From NCBI RefSeq assembly GCF_014905175.1, contig NW_025220584.1, positions 1-64,000 on the forward strand: DNA of 64,000 bases, given 5' to 3'. Source of the stretch: Aphidius gifuensis. Lineage: Eukaryota; Arthropoda; Insecta; Hymenoptera; Braconidae. A program made the translations under genes and the position numbers. The notes beneath the pieces are model-generated. The model was not told where the DNA came from. It made no database searches and worked only from the letters and a program-made list of their open reading frames with translations. Below are positions 35,934 through 47,353 of this stretch, one piece after another (within the stretch, counting starts at the first letter, position 1; each line of letters opens with the position of its first letter).

Positions 35934-37267
35934 TTATTTAGATTTTAAATCATCATAACCACGATGACTAATTTTTTTACCAGCAATTTGACAACCAAAT
36001 GTTATTGCTGATTGTAAAACACTTTGATTTATAAATGCTGTTTTACTATATTCAGAACTTTCAATATCTTTATTGTGTGTTATTTTTTGACAGTCTATAA
36101 CATCTGTTGTTACTTTGATCTCTTTAGACTTTGACTCATTTTTCATATCATTATTTATACTCATTGATTTTATATAATTGAGATAATGGATAACAGCTGC
36201 GATAAATGTATCCCCAGCACCAAGTGAATCGACAATTTTAAATGGTGAAAATGCTGGTGATTGAATTATACCATCAGGTGTTTTTGTCATTGTTCCTCTG
36301 TCACCCCAAGCACAAATAATTGTTGCTCTTTTTTAAATAGAAAACAATAAGAGAAGAAAATAAATATAATTTATTAAAGTACGTTTTTTTCTTTCACAAA
36401 AAGAAGAATATATTTCTTAAATCTCCAGATTTAACATCTCGAGTGATACTTCGAAGTGTTTCACTCATGTTATTACAACCTCTTGATTGAGCAAAATCTT
36501 TAGCTAAAAAAACAACATCTGCATATGCCAATAAATCCAATAATTCAGAATTTGGTTTTTCCAATTCAACACTTATTGTTATTTTTGAACAATCTGAATT
36601 TTCAAATGTTAAACATGATTTATTGTAGTCTTCAATATACTGTATCATTGTCAAAACATTTGATATATTTCGACCCTAAAAAATAGTTGATATTTTTATT
36701 AAAAAATTTATAATTTTACAATTTTAATTTACCTCAAAATATATCCAACTATAATCATCAAATTTAATTTTTTTAAAATCATCAAAACTAAGTTCTGGCA
36801 AATTTGGATTATGATGTAGAATTGTTCGTGTTCCTGAGTTTAATGATAAAATTACTGTAGGTATAAGACAACTAGGATTTTTTAATCGTGGACAATGTGA
36901 ATAATTAATATTATATTTTTCCATATCATCTTGGAGAAATGCCAAGTGATGTCCACCAGTTAAAGTTCCTAGAAATTCACATTGGCTACCAAGAAGTGAT
37001 AAAACTGTGCAATCATTTGATGCATTACCACTACACCTCGTTGCCATCGATAATCTATACATCTATAAACAAATTAAATTAAATATTTAAATTTCAAACT
37101 TATATCTTGTTTTTATATATTTTACCTTGAATCAGAATCTTCTTCAGGAAAATTTTTAACTGTTTGTACAATGTCAATACAAACAAGACCAACACATAAA
37201 ATTTTTGGTTTAAGTATTTCTGCTGTTGGTGGTGGTGATGATGATCCACCAACAATTTTTTCATAAA
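35934..37267 (-). pseudogene. KHK: Ketohexokinase (pfkB family) with a 5-nt frameshift
   Basis: Minus-strand exons 37267-37126, 37062-36733, 36675-36398 and 36327-35934 match ketohexokinase in order: KILCVGLVCIDIVQTV, NASNDCTVLSLLGSQCEFLG, IYFEGRNISNVL, SVELEKP, ATIICAWGDRG, VDSLGAGDTFIAAV (the catalytic GAGD) and FGCQIAGKKISHRGYDDL. The family phosphorylates fructose to fructose-1-phosphate. At about 37030 the sugar-binding RWQRGGNAS loop is split by five extra bases (CGAGGTG-TAGTG-GTAAT), so RWQRG and GNASN lie in different frames. No start exon was found (the first exon begins in phase 2), and the exon 3/4 junction needs a weak GTGAAA donor. A long Lys/Ser insert follows the GAGD helix. 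Either a recent pseudogene or a base-calling error plus a missed first exon. Confidence 0.7.
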
Positions 37268-37554
37268 CTGAAACAAATGTTTATTGATGAAATTATTTTT
37301 AAAACTGATGACACGTTAAACTTTGGCTATAAAAACATATTATATTTTAACAGTTAAACTTTCAACAAATTTTTCAATATGTGATGATGATATTGAATTT
37401 GTTGTTGTTGTTTTATTATCAGATGATTGAATATATGTATTTGTTATTGTCGATAATTGATTATACGTTTGTTGTAAACCATAAGGTGTTGTATAATAAT
37501 TATTATTATCATTTAATTCAGGTTGATATTTATTATTAAACATTAAATAGTTCA

Positions 37555-37805
37555 ACAAATCTTGATATTAAATGGAAAGAAATACGTCATTTTGAAGAAC
37601 GTGAATTTATTAAACAAACAAATAATGCTGCAACAATAAATTACTGATAAAAATATAACGAATAATTTAATTCCATATTAATCAACACGTGTATTAAATT
37701 AACAACTAATGAAGCATTTGGTTACATAAATGCATCGTATATTAAAAATTTAACACAATGGAGAATGTCATTTATTGTAACACAATCACCAAGGTGGTTT
37801 TATAA
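37555..37805 (+). pseudogene. Protein tyrosine phosphatase domain fragment (PTPN23/myopic-like)
   Basis: On the plus strand WKEIRHFEEREFIKQTNN, a stop, then NLIPY, STRV, and NEAFGYINASYIKNLTQW, FIVTQSP follow each other with stops and frame changes between them. This order is the start of a PTP catalytic domain (YxNxxPYD-TRV ... YINASYI ... FIxTQ). The INASYIKNLT and IVTQSP wording resembles PTPN23/HD-PTP. The catalytic HCxxGxxR part is absent. It lies head to head with the ketohexokinase remnant, where that gene's first exon should be. Confidence 0.65.
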
Positions 37806-39004
37806 TAATAAATTAGCATTATAATGATTATATAAAGAATATGTAATATTTTATTTTTACGGAGGCGAAGCCTTACGTATTGAAATCACTCGCAAAAAAT
37901 AAATAATGTTCATATCTTCTAAACTATTTAAGATAGAGAGTTTGAAATAGGCTTAAATTAAAGGTATTGAAAAGATCTACAGCCAAGGATATGAAAGAAA
38001 AAATTTGGATTATTAGTTAATTAATTATTGATAAAAATAGATAATGAAAAAATTTTAAACTCGAAATATTAAGAAAACTAAGAACAAATCATGGATGCAA
38101 TTTTTTGCCAGGATGGTTTTTTTTTTAAAACTCTACAAGATTACGATATTTTTTTTTTTTTATTGTTGCTAGAAATTTGTTAATAAACAGAATATCAGAA
38201 TTTGTGTTTTTTTAAGCACTTCATAACTTTTTTTAAAATTATCTCACGAGTTCTATTTGGTCTTAAAATTTTCCTCATCAAAATCTCTACAGCCAAGGCT
38301 ATATTTGAAAATATTAAAACCACCCATTTTCAATTGTAAGACGACTGTTTATAATAATAGGTGTCATCGCAAACTTTGTAATGAATGAAGGGCCTTTAAA
38401 AAGTTGGAAATATTCAATTTTATACAAAAAAAGACGTTTTGAATTTATAACAAAAATATTACAAATGTGTAATTTCCACAATAACATTTAAAAAAAAAAT
38501 TTTTATAACTGTGTAGAAAAATTAATAATTATTATATTGAGAATCAATGAAATTTAAAAGAAAAAATAAAAATTATTTCAACAATGATTGGTTGTTAATT
38601 TGAACAACAAAATAAAAAAATTCTATACACTTGAATATTACACAATTACTTTTTTTTTTTTTTTTTCTATGTTTTCAAAGCAAAAAAGTCAAAATTTTTA
38701 TTCTTTATAAGTCAACGTATTAATGGTTTTCTTTAGTACTAAAAAAAAAAATTATAATCAAGTTTGAGCTTATCAAAACAATGGTCATGATGAAAATCAA
38801 AATAAAGAAAAAGAAAATATATATATATGAATATTTTAAATAGATTTGAAAATTCATAAAAATTCAAGTTATCAATTTAAATTATTTCTAATTATATAAA
38901 AATTATTATTGAGGCATATTTGACATAATTAGCATTGCTAATTATATTTTTTTTCTCATCTATATTTTCTAATTGAAAAATTAGTGGTCAATGATTATTC
39001 AAGC
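37806..39004. other. Spacer
   Basis: AT-rich. Two related sentences (TCTACAGCCAAGGATAT near 37976 and TCTACAGCCAAGGCTATAT near 38286) hint at an old dispersed repeat. No gene supported. Confidence 0.4.
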
Positions 39005-39525
39005 TCATATTTTGTTTTTTTTTTTTTTTACATTATTTGTTGGTTTATCCTCAGCAACTGGAAGTAGTGGTACTTGTCTGTCTTCACTTGTTGATCTGCT
39101 ACTGTTCTTCATTGATCCATCATTTTTAATCTCGTTTTTGATATCCTGATTAAGTCCAAAAAGACCACCTGATGTCAAACGTGCTACTTTGACACGTAAG
39201 TCTTTAATAATTTTTGATGCACCATTTGATGGTACCTTTATTCCTGTTTTTCTTATTTTAGCTGGTTTTGGTCCGTCATCCTTCAAGTCACATGTTAAAT
39301 GACGGCTATTTCCACTTTTTGATAGTAAATTTTGATGATACTTTAATTCATCAAATGCTCTATTCCATGCTGTTGATCTTTTTATCTAAAATAACAATTA
39401 ATTCAAGTTTTTATTATTGTCATTTAATGATCACTGGTTGGAGAGTTTCTTTGGTGTATTGTTATTTTTATTCCATCCCATATCTTCTGTGTCATCTCAG
39501 GATCTGTGCTTCTTCGTATCGACAT
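39005..39525 (-). CDS. Hypothetical basic protein, two exons
   Basis: A last exon 39384-39005 reads KRSTAWNRAFDELKYHQNLL, a basic linker (GPKPAKIRKTGIKVPSNGAS), IIKDLRVKVARLTSGGLFGL and a Lys-rich end. Upstream an ATG at 39525 opens MSIRRSTDPEMTQKIWDGIK and reaches a GTGATC donor at 39435. The two parts do not join in the same frame with these sites, so either the donor is different or the gene is damaged. Low-complexity basic composition suggests a nuclear or cytoskeletal protein; family not recognised. It starts 206 bp from the receptor gene at 39732 and points away from it, implying a shared promoter. Confidence 0.4.
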
Positions 39526-39731
39526 GTTGATTTTCTGTAAATTAATAAACATTTTAAATCATTGACTTGACCCTCATCATCAACAATCATCATACAGTTA
39601 TTATTTTTGGATAAAAAAAAAAAGCCCACATGTCATAAATAATTACCCACATCATCAAATACTTTTTTACTTTAAATTTATATCAACTTTAAAAACAGTT
39701 TTAAAATAGACACCACAAAGACAAGTACAAA

Positions 39732-41561
39732 ATGAATACAAGTGTTATAACAACAGCTGCAACAGCATTAATTATTTCAAGTTTAATATCATTAACAATT
39801 ATTATTAAAAGAAAGTTTAAACTTTTAAAAAGTTCATCACATTATTTCCTAGCAATATCTGATACACTCAGTAGTTTAATGACAGCTGTTATTTTGATTT
39901 TAAATAAATTTGAAACAACAAAATCAAACACATCACAATTGTCAAATGATCTACATTTCCTGAATTTAATAAAGACACTCGAACAGAATAATGGAACTGT
40001 GTCATTGGACACTATGGAGACACAAGAATTTAATAATTGTAATTTTAAAACAATCCTAATGCATTATGCAATATTTTTTATTCCATTTGCAAATACATTT
40101 ATTTCATTGTTGAGTGTATCGTTTCAATGTAATTTTGATGTAACATGTGTTCAAGCAAAGTGTGGAGAAATTATTGATAGCTCATTGAGCGAAAGTGAAA
40201 AGTTGATAACTAATTCATCATCAAAAAGAAGAAAAGCATTAACGAGTTTGAGTATTGCAAGTCAATGGATAATACCATTATTTTTAACTGGAATATTAAA
40301 TCTTGCAAATTGGGAAAATAGTGATAATATTTTGCGATCAAATGAAATGTTTTGTACATTTACAACTAATTTTCCATTTGATAATTGCTATGATGATTTT
40401 GATCAGGACAATATATCAAAGACAATTCAACTAGACACAGCTGATGATAAAAATTATATTGAGCAATTGACTCTTTTGGAAGATCCAAATAATTCAAGTC
40501 CGGAAATTGATCAAGTTGTTTCAAAAATACACGGAATTGTTGAATCAGCCATTAACACTTCAAGTTCAATAAATGAAAATTCACAAAGTTCATATGAACC
40601 GGAACAGCTATCAACTGTCGTCAAGTTTATGAACCTAAAATTAACAGAATCAAATCAAGATGAACAAGATGAAACAAAATTATTTGAAGCGTTAATTAAA
40701 AATAGCACAATTGATTCAACAACTCCAAGTTATTTGCCAGTAGAATCAACAACACAAATTACAATTCCAAGTTCAACATTACCAATGAATAGATTTAACA
40801 ACAGCATCAAATCAAATCAACAAATTTATGCTGATATTATTAAAAAGATAAGCTCTGCTAGTAAAACCATCAATGTCAAAGATAAAAAAAACTATTTACA
40901 ATATGAAAAACGATTGAAAAAGCAAATGTATCATCTTGATAATAAGCTATTCAACAATAACAGCACAAAATCATCAAACTGTATGGCGAATCAGTGTTTT
41001 ATATCAACAAAATTTTTGCGAATCCATATGTTTATATTGTTAATTTTGATATATTTAATGCCGATAGTTTTATCAACAATATTGAACATGAGAGCAAGAT
41101 ACATATGCTTGAATATTCTAGAAAAATTATTCATATCAAATGTCGTTGATAATGGCATTAACAAATCAACAATGAACAACAATAAATCAACAACGGCCCG
41201 TTGTTTTACAGACAGTAGTGAAGATGATGAAAAAATAAATGATAATATAAAAAATATTATCTATAAAGAAACTCAAAAAGTCCAAGAGTTATCAGACATA
41301 TTTAGAAAATCATTGATGCTTGCAGTAGCATTGTGGACACCAATGTTCCTTCGAATATTGATGAAAGTATTTATATGTTTTGATATACCAAAATGGATAA
41401 CAAATATTCTTTATTTAACGGCAATATCATTTGGCATTATTAGAAATGCCTTGAATCTTCAAATCATCAAAATCCATGAGGCAATTTATGAATCCTGCAA
41501 AAATAGAAATAGCATACAGCCAATTATACCAACAATATCACAAGCATCATCATCAAAATGA
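39732..41561 (+). CDS. Single-exon orphan seven-helix receptor with a very long second extracellular loop
   Basis: One uninterrupted frame of 609 codons. Hydrophobic segments at about 5-26, 38-59, 106-132, 175-195, 432-455, 525-547 and 556-576 fit seven helices. The N-terminus is only a few residues. Between helices 4 and 5 lies a polar stretch of roughly 235 residues, rich in Asn/Ser/Thr with several N-x-S/T sites. Helix 6 has LWTPMFLRI (the usual CWxP Cys replaced by Leu) and helix 7 ends FGIIRNALNLQII instead of NPxxY, so it is at most a distant rhodopsin-class receptor. Ligand unknown. AATAAA at 41574-41579. The length and the even helix spacing make a real gene very likely. Confidence 0.75.
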   Translation: MNTSVITTAATALIISSLISLTIIIKRKFKLLKSSSHYFLAISDTLSSLMTAVILILNKFETTKSNTSQLSNDLHFLNLIKTLEQNNGTVSLDTMETQEFNNCNFKTILMHYAIFFIPFANTFISLLSVSFQCNFDVTCVQAKCGEIIDSSLSESEKLITNSSSKRRKALTSLSIASQWIIPLFLTGILNLANWENSDNILRSNEMFCTFTTNFPFDNCYDDFDQDNISKTIQLDTADDKNYIEQLTLLEDPNNSSPEIDQVVSKIHGIVESAINTSSSINENSQSSYEPEQLSTVVKFMNLKLTESNQDEQDETKLFEALIKNSTIDSTTPSYLPVESTTQITIPSSTLPMNRFNNSIKSNQQIYADIIKKISSASKTINVKDKKNYLQYEKRLKKQMYHLDNKLFNNNSTKSSNCMANQCFISTKFLRIHMFILLILIYLMPIVLSTILNMRARYICLNILEKLFISNVVDNGINKSTMNNNKSTTARCFTDSSEDDEKINDNIKNIIYKETQKVQELSDIFRKSLMLAVALWTPMFLRILMKVFICFDIPKWITNILYLTAISFGIIRNALNLQIIKIHEAIYESCKNRNSIQPIIPTISQASSSK

Positions 41562-42740
41562 TGATTAAATAATAATAAAATAATATATTAATTTACCAAA
41601 ATAGTGTTAGATAGGATATTAATAAAATTATATTAATAATTTTTATTTCCAACTGATTTATCAGCGTAGCCACTAACACATGTTCCACTTGTTTCAAGAA
41701 AATATACACGCTACACACTTTAATCGATTATTTTTAAACAAAAAGAAGCTTTTATTTAATAATTAAAATGATAAACTAATAATTACCAAAAATATTGATG
41801 TTCCGGTGTATAAATGTTGTAAAAATTATGAGACACGAGTCCTTGAACATGGATCAACTGCGAAATCAAACTTGCCAAGTGCCTCTCTCTACTTACAAAA
41901 TTATTCTTTTTTTTTTTTTCCTCGTTGTCTTTCTCTGTCTGGCTTCCGTGATTTTTACTTTTTTTATCTCTAGTTTTTATGATGGTTTATAATACACCTT
42001 GATCAATCAATCGTGTGGCATACTTAATACTATTTTTGTCAATGTAAAATAACAGTAATAACAATTAGAAATTATGTTTTTTTTTATTTTATTATATAGC
42101 CGAAGGTTTTAATAAAAATATTAATATTATACATTACAAGTTAGCTTTGTCAAAAGCAAGTACGTCACACGAGAACACGATATTGTACTGGACTTTATTA
42201 TCACGATGTTAACTTTTTTTTTTTTTTTTCTTTTTTTGGAATCTAGAGAGAGATACATATGTAACCGTGTGGGTTTATCTATTATTATCAGACATTACCT
42301 AAACAATGCGCACGCAACTTATTTATTATTGTTGTTATATTGTTAACAACAATATCAACAATAATATCAAAGAAATTTCTTTTATTTACATGAAAATTTA
42401 ATAAGGATAATTTTGATTTTAGTTTCATTATGATATTGGATAATTTATTGTATTTTTTTTTTAAATAAATAATGATGTTTTAGGAGGATCATGCAGGTGT
42501 TTTTTTTTTTTTATCGATTGTTTATAATAATTTGGTAGCTTTAAAAATTATACCGTTATTATATAGGTATAATCAAACAATTATTTAAATCATGGAGTAA
42601 TTATAATTTTTATTGATTTAAAAACATGAAAATATTTTTTTATTTCATTTTTGTTTTATTATTTATTTTAACAAAAAAATTTAATCAAAAAAACACTTGT
42701 AATTGTTGAAACAAGTTGAAAAAACATTTTTACAAGTCAT
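41562..42740. other. Spacer
   Basis: Holds the receptor 3' end (AATAAA at 41574-41579) and the 3' flank of the dehydrogenase gene on the other strand. Near 42336 there is a TTGTTATATTGTTAACAACA partial palindrome. No gene seen. Confidence 0.45.
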
Positions 42741-45185
42741 TTACTTATCTGTAAGTTGTTTTATTTGTAGTTCCTTTAATGTGATACCAACTTCTAAATC
42801 CTTTATTTGCAATTCTAAAAACTTGGGTTGTAAGCTTGACATTTCAACTTGAACTTTTAAAATCTTAAGTTGATAGTCTGCCATTTCAAGCTTTTTTTGA
42901 TAATCTGCAAGAGATAGACCTAGTGCATTTACTTCCATTTCAAACTTCGTTCTGAATGATATATGGCTTTGCACAAAATGAGCCAGTGTCAAAAATCCTC
43001 CCCCAACTGTGCCCCATCTGAATACTGATTTCCATATTTCATCATATTTTTTCTTCTTGGCTTCTTCTTCATCATCTGCACCTTGTGATTTTCCATTTGA
43101 TGACTTGTCATCTAAATGATAGAAAAATAGATGATGATATTAACAATAATATAAGTAAAACTAATAATAATAATAATAACTTGATAATTATTCAATTAAA
43201 CAAAAAATTGATTAAAAAATTATTAACCTTGGTCTTTAGAATTTCGTGATTGCCCACCCGGTGCTTCTCTGAGTGCTTTGGAGCATGTCTATAATAAAAT
43301 ACAAATAAACCATAAATATAATGATTGTATAAAATAAATTTAATAGTAATAATAATAATAATAATATTATTTACCTGATGTACACGACAAACACGTGCAA
43401 AATCTTCAGCAGTTGCACTATATTCCATAGCAAGTACAGCTTCATTAATAAGTTCACCAGCATTTGGTCCAATCATATGAACACCAAGAATTTTATCAGT
43501 ATTTTTACAAGCCAATACTTTATAAAAATTTTCAGTTTCTAAATTTGTTTTAGCTCTTGAATTAGCCAAAAATGGAAATTTACCAATTTTATATTCAATT
43601 CCTTCTTTTTTTAAATCTTCTTCAGTTTTACCAACCCAGCCAACTTCAGGATGTGTATAAACAACACTTGGTACACAATTATAATCCATATTTACAGCAC
43701 CACCAGCAATACCTTCAACAGTTATAATACCTTCAGCTTCAGCTTTATGAGCTAACATGGGTCCATGAATACAATCACCAATTGCAAATATATTTGGTAC
43801 AACTGTTTGGAATCTATTGTTTACTGGAATTCTTCCTTTTTCATCTTTTTTAATTCCAAGATTTTCAAGACCTAAATTATTAGTATATGGTCTTCTACCA
43901 ACACATACTAATAATACATCACATTCAAGTGTGTCTTTTTTATTTGGATCTTTAGCATCTTCAACTGTTACACTTACACCAGAACTTGTTTTAATTGCAC
44001 CAGTTACTTTTGTGTCAAGTTTAAAATTAAGTCCTTGTGTTGACATAATTTTTTGCATTGTTTTACTAACTTCACCATCAATACCAGCACCTCCAATTGA
44101 TGACATAAATTCAACAGCAGTTACCTCAGATCCAAGTCTAAGAAAAAAAATAATAATTATAATTTTAATTTTATATAAACATTAAAATTTGTTTAATTAT
44201 AAAAAATATTGACAAATGATATTTTTACCTTTGCCATACAGAACCAAGTTCAAGACCAATTACACCAGCACCAATGACAATCATTCTTTTTGGTACTGGA
44301 TTTAATGATAATGCTCCAGTTGATGATACAATTGTTTTTTCATCAATTTCAATACCACCAAAAGGTGTTACTTCACTACCAGTTGCAATTAATATATTTT
44401 TAGCATTTATTGTTGTTTCAACTGATCCATCAGCTCCCAAAGCACTAACTTCATTTTTACCAGTTATTTTTCCATGTCCCTTGACCCATTCAACTTTATT
44501 TTTTTTAAATAAACCAGCAATTTCACCAGTTAATGCTTTGATAACACTGTCTTTTTGCTCAAGAAATTTATCCAAGTCCAATTTAACATCTCCAACTATG
44601 TCAAATAAATAAATACCATATGTTATTAAAATACCATTTTAAATAAATTAATAATTAAACTTACCAATAACACCTCGTTTTGCTAAATTACCACTGTGTG
44701 CCAAGTGATAATAATGAGAATTATTGAGAAGTGATTTTGATGATATACAGCCAACATTTAAACATGTACCACCAAGTGTTGGGTTTTTTTCAACACAAAC
44801 TGTTTTCATACCAAGTTGTGCAGCTTTAATTGCAGCAACATAACCACCAGGTCCAGCTCCAATGACAACAACATCAGCATCAATTGTACTTGCATATCTA
44901 TGTTGTAATGCTGTTAATGTTTCATTTATGGCACGTTTTATGCATTGGGGCTATAAAAAAATTATAATCATTCATTATTTTGGCTAATCAACAAAAAGGA
45001 AAATTATATATAAATAATTTACAGAAAATAATTGTGATAATCAAATGGACAATTTACAAGAAAAATAATCTACATTAAACCTTGAACAAGGTTATATATT
45101 TTCAACACCAATAAATAAATAAATAAATATTTAATTGTTGACTTACTTTGACTGTTGTCATTAAATTCCACATCTTGGCCTGCAT
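42741..45185 (-). CDS. Dihydrolipoamide dehydrogenase-like protein with altered catalytic dyad and fused C-terminal membrane/coiled-coil tail
   Basis: Six exons: 45185-45147, 44950-44665, 44595-44229, 44137-43375, 43288-43228, 43111-42741; 628 residues against about 510 for ordinary DLD. Seen: presequence-like start (MQAKMWNLMTTVK), FAD motif GAGPGGY at 44-50, redox pair CLNVGC (Cys76, Cys81), NAD motif GAGVIGLELGS, FAIGDC, and THPEVGWVG. At the C-end the family's CHAHPTxSEALREA reads CRVHQTCSKALREA: the catalytic His is kept (484) but its partner Glu is Lys489 and Pro is Gln. After ALREAP the usual NLAxxxGKxINF is lost; instead come GGQSRNSKDQ, an acidic/basic linker, a short hydrophobic segment (GTVGGGFLTLAHFV) and about 90 residues of heptad-like helix. 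Also GCIPSKALL reads GCISSKSLL. Probably a paralog of E3, not the pyruvate dehydrogenase subunit itself. Confidence 0.8.
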
Positions 45186-45468
45186 TTTTTTCAATTATTT
45201 ATTATCAATTTATTTAGGAAGATTAATTACGATTAGAAAGATTAAGATTAAAAACTTTTAGAGCAAGAGAGAAAAGCAGAGAAAAGAGAAAAAAAAAAAA
45301 AAAGAAAACAACAAATATAGATGGTGCTAGGTTCGTTAAATGGCGACGGCGCCAAAAAATTTAAAATCATATAATTTAGAGCTTTTTATTGATTGATAAT
45401 TAAAAAATCATTATTAACATTTTTTAAAATTTTATAAACAATAATTAAACTTGATTTAATATTTAAAG

Positions 45469-46961
45469 TTATTCAAGATCTTTTCCTTCTTCTTGATAAA
45501 GTTTTGAAGACTTTTTTTTTTGGAATTTATTTAATTCTTTAAGAGCATATTTAATTTCTTTTGATAGTTCACGTGTTGCTCGACTTTTTAATTTATGAGA
45601 AATAGCAACTGTTAATAATTTATTATTTCTTTTCTGTTGACAAATAAATTGTAAAAAATTAATATAACAACGTCAAGTGAATTTATCAATAATTTTATAC
45701 CTTGTTTGATAGAAAAAAGGAGCTTCATTAATTTCTATTCCCTTATCAGTTTTTCCAAAAACACGCAGTGTCAGAGCTTGATCATACATTTCAAATTTAA
45801 CACCTTAAAATAAAATAAATAAAAAAATTAATTTATCATAAATATTATACACAATTAATTAATTAATTAATGTGAATATAAAAATTTCAAACCAGTTACA
45901 AATGATCCATTTGGCAAAAGTATACATCATCAATATTAACTGAACTATGATTTCTGTCTAATGTGATAACATTATCATTTAATTCAATTGTATTTTTCCA
46001 TCTTAAACTGTCAGGATCAACAAGAACACCCTGAAGTAATTTACCTTCTTGTATATTTATATCAATATAAAAAATACGATTTTTCAATGATAATTTAACA
46101 CTTGTTAAAACACTGTAAATAAATCATTATAAATATATTTTTATTATTTTTTAAACAATTTATTTTAAAAAAATTATATTTACTATCCATCTGATGCTTT
46201 TGCTGTATTTAAACTGAATTTTCTAACAGTATATTCATTGTCTTTATCATCAACATAACATATTGTTGGAATACAATAATATTCAGTTGTTTTTTTTTCT
46301 AAATTTTTTATATTTGTACTGTTACCAAATTCTTTTACATGTTTTGATGGGCCAATTCCCATTACACGTAATCCCTTATCAACTACAAAATATTGAACTT
46401 TTCTTTCTTTATCATCTGGCTGTAAAAAAAAATAATTTTTAAATATATATTAACGTTAATTAAATAAATAAAAAAATAATAATTTTTACATTGACAAATT
46501 GAGTATTCATATTTGTTGTTTTGTCACAATCAAATGTCAGTGGATCTGCAAAACAGCCACGATATAATTGTGCCTGAATAAAATTAACTAATGGCTCATA
46601 AGTGACACCTAAAAAAAGAAAACATTAATTAATTAACTAATTGATCGTTAATAAAAAAAAGAATGATAAATTAATTTGTCCCATTTATTAATGTACCTCT
46701 TTGATGATATTGTGGATCACATGGACGAATTTCTTTTGATGTTTTTGTCATTGCCTCTTTTGCTTTAGACACAATTACATTAATATCATTAAAAAAATCA
46801 TTAATTAAAAGCATCGTTGAATACAATGAATTTTTTGACTCTATAAAAAATTTTAAAATCATTGAATAACTTTTTGTTAATGTACTTGTTATATACCTTG
46901 AAACTTGCAAAATATTTGAATGTTTTGATGCAGTATTGTTGCAATATAAATCATTATTTAT
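45469..46961 (-). pseudogene. Secreted-type insect protein with apparent frameshifts (possibly DUF4803-like)
   Basis: Minus-strand exons near 46961-46698, 46610-46490, 46422-46187, 46114-45892, 45804-45702 and 45633-45469. Readable parts include ISTSxTK-type Ser/Thr start, CDPQYHQRG, GCFADPLTFDCD, VVDKGLRVMGIGPS, GVLVDPDSLRW, then (other frame) LLPNGSFVTG and VKFEMYDQALTLRVFG. The paired Cys and LPNGSFVTGVKF phrase recall a conserved secreted insect family (perhaps DUF4803), recalled loosely. A one-base shift near 45925 and a phase clash at the last intron (45702/45633) break the frame. No start exon with signal peptide was found. Base-calling error or pseudogene. Confidence 0.45.
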
Positions 46962-47353
46962 CTACAAAAAAATTTTATTTTTCTTTAGTAAATAAATTTA
47001 TTTTTCCTTTCACAATTAATTATTGATAATATTAATATTTAATTGATTGAAAATAATAATAATAATTGATAAATAATAAAAAAAAAAAATTATAAATAAT
47101 ATAAAAATAATTTAGCTGTAGTTAAGACAAATTTAATTTAAAAATTTGTAAAATGTTTTTTTTATATTTTTTTATTTGAATCAATTTACACGTTCTATTT
47201 TTTTTTTTTTTTTTTTTTTTTCTTTTTATAATTGACAGGTTAAATAAGTTAAAATAAATAAATCATGATTATATTTTAATCATTGACAGTTGAAATTTAA
47301 AAAATAATTAAAATGATTAAAAAAATAATGGACCTGTTAATGATACAGGCACA

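Noticed and set aside
41795..41992. Short frame with a hydrophobic stretch after the orphan receptor
   Set aside because: The hydrophobic part is a poly-T tract; no splice or start context, no relation to neighbours.
43817..44612. Open frames on the plus strand opposite the dehydrogenase
   Set aside because: Antisense shadows of a well-matched flavoprotein.
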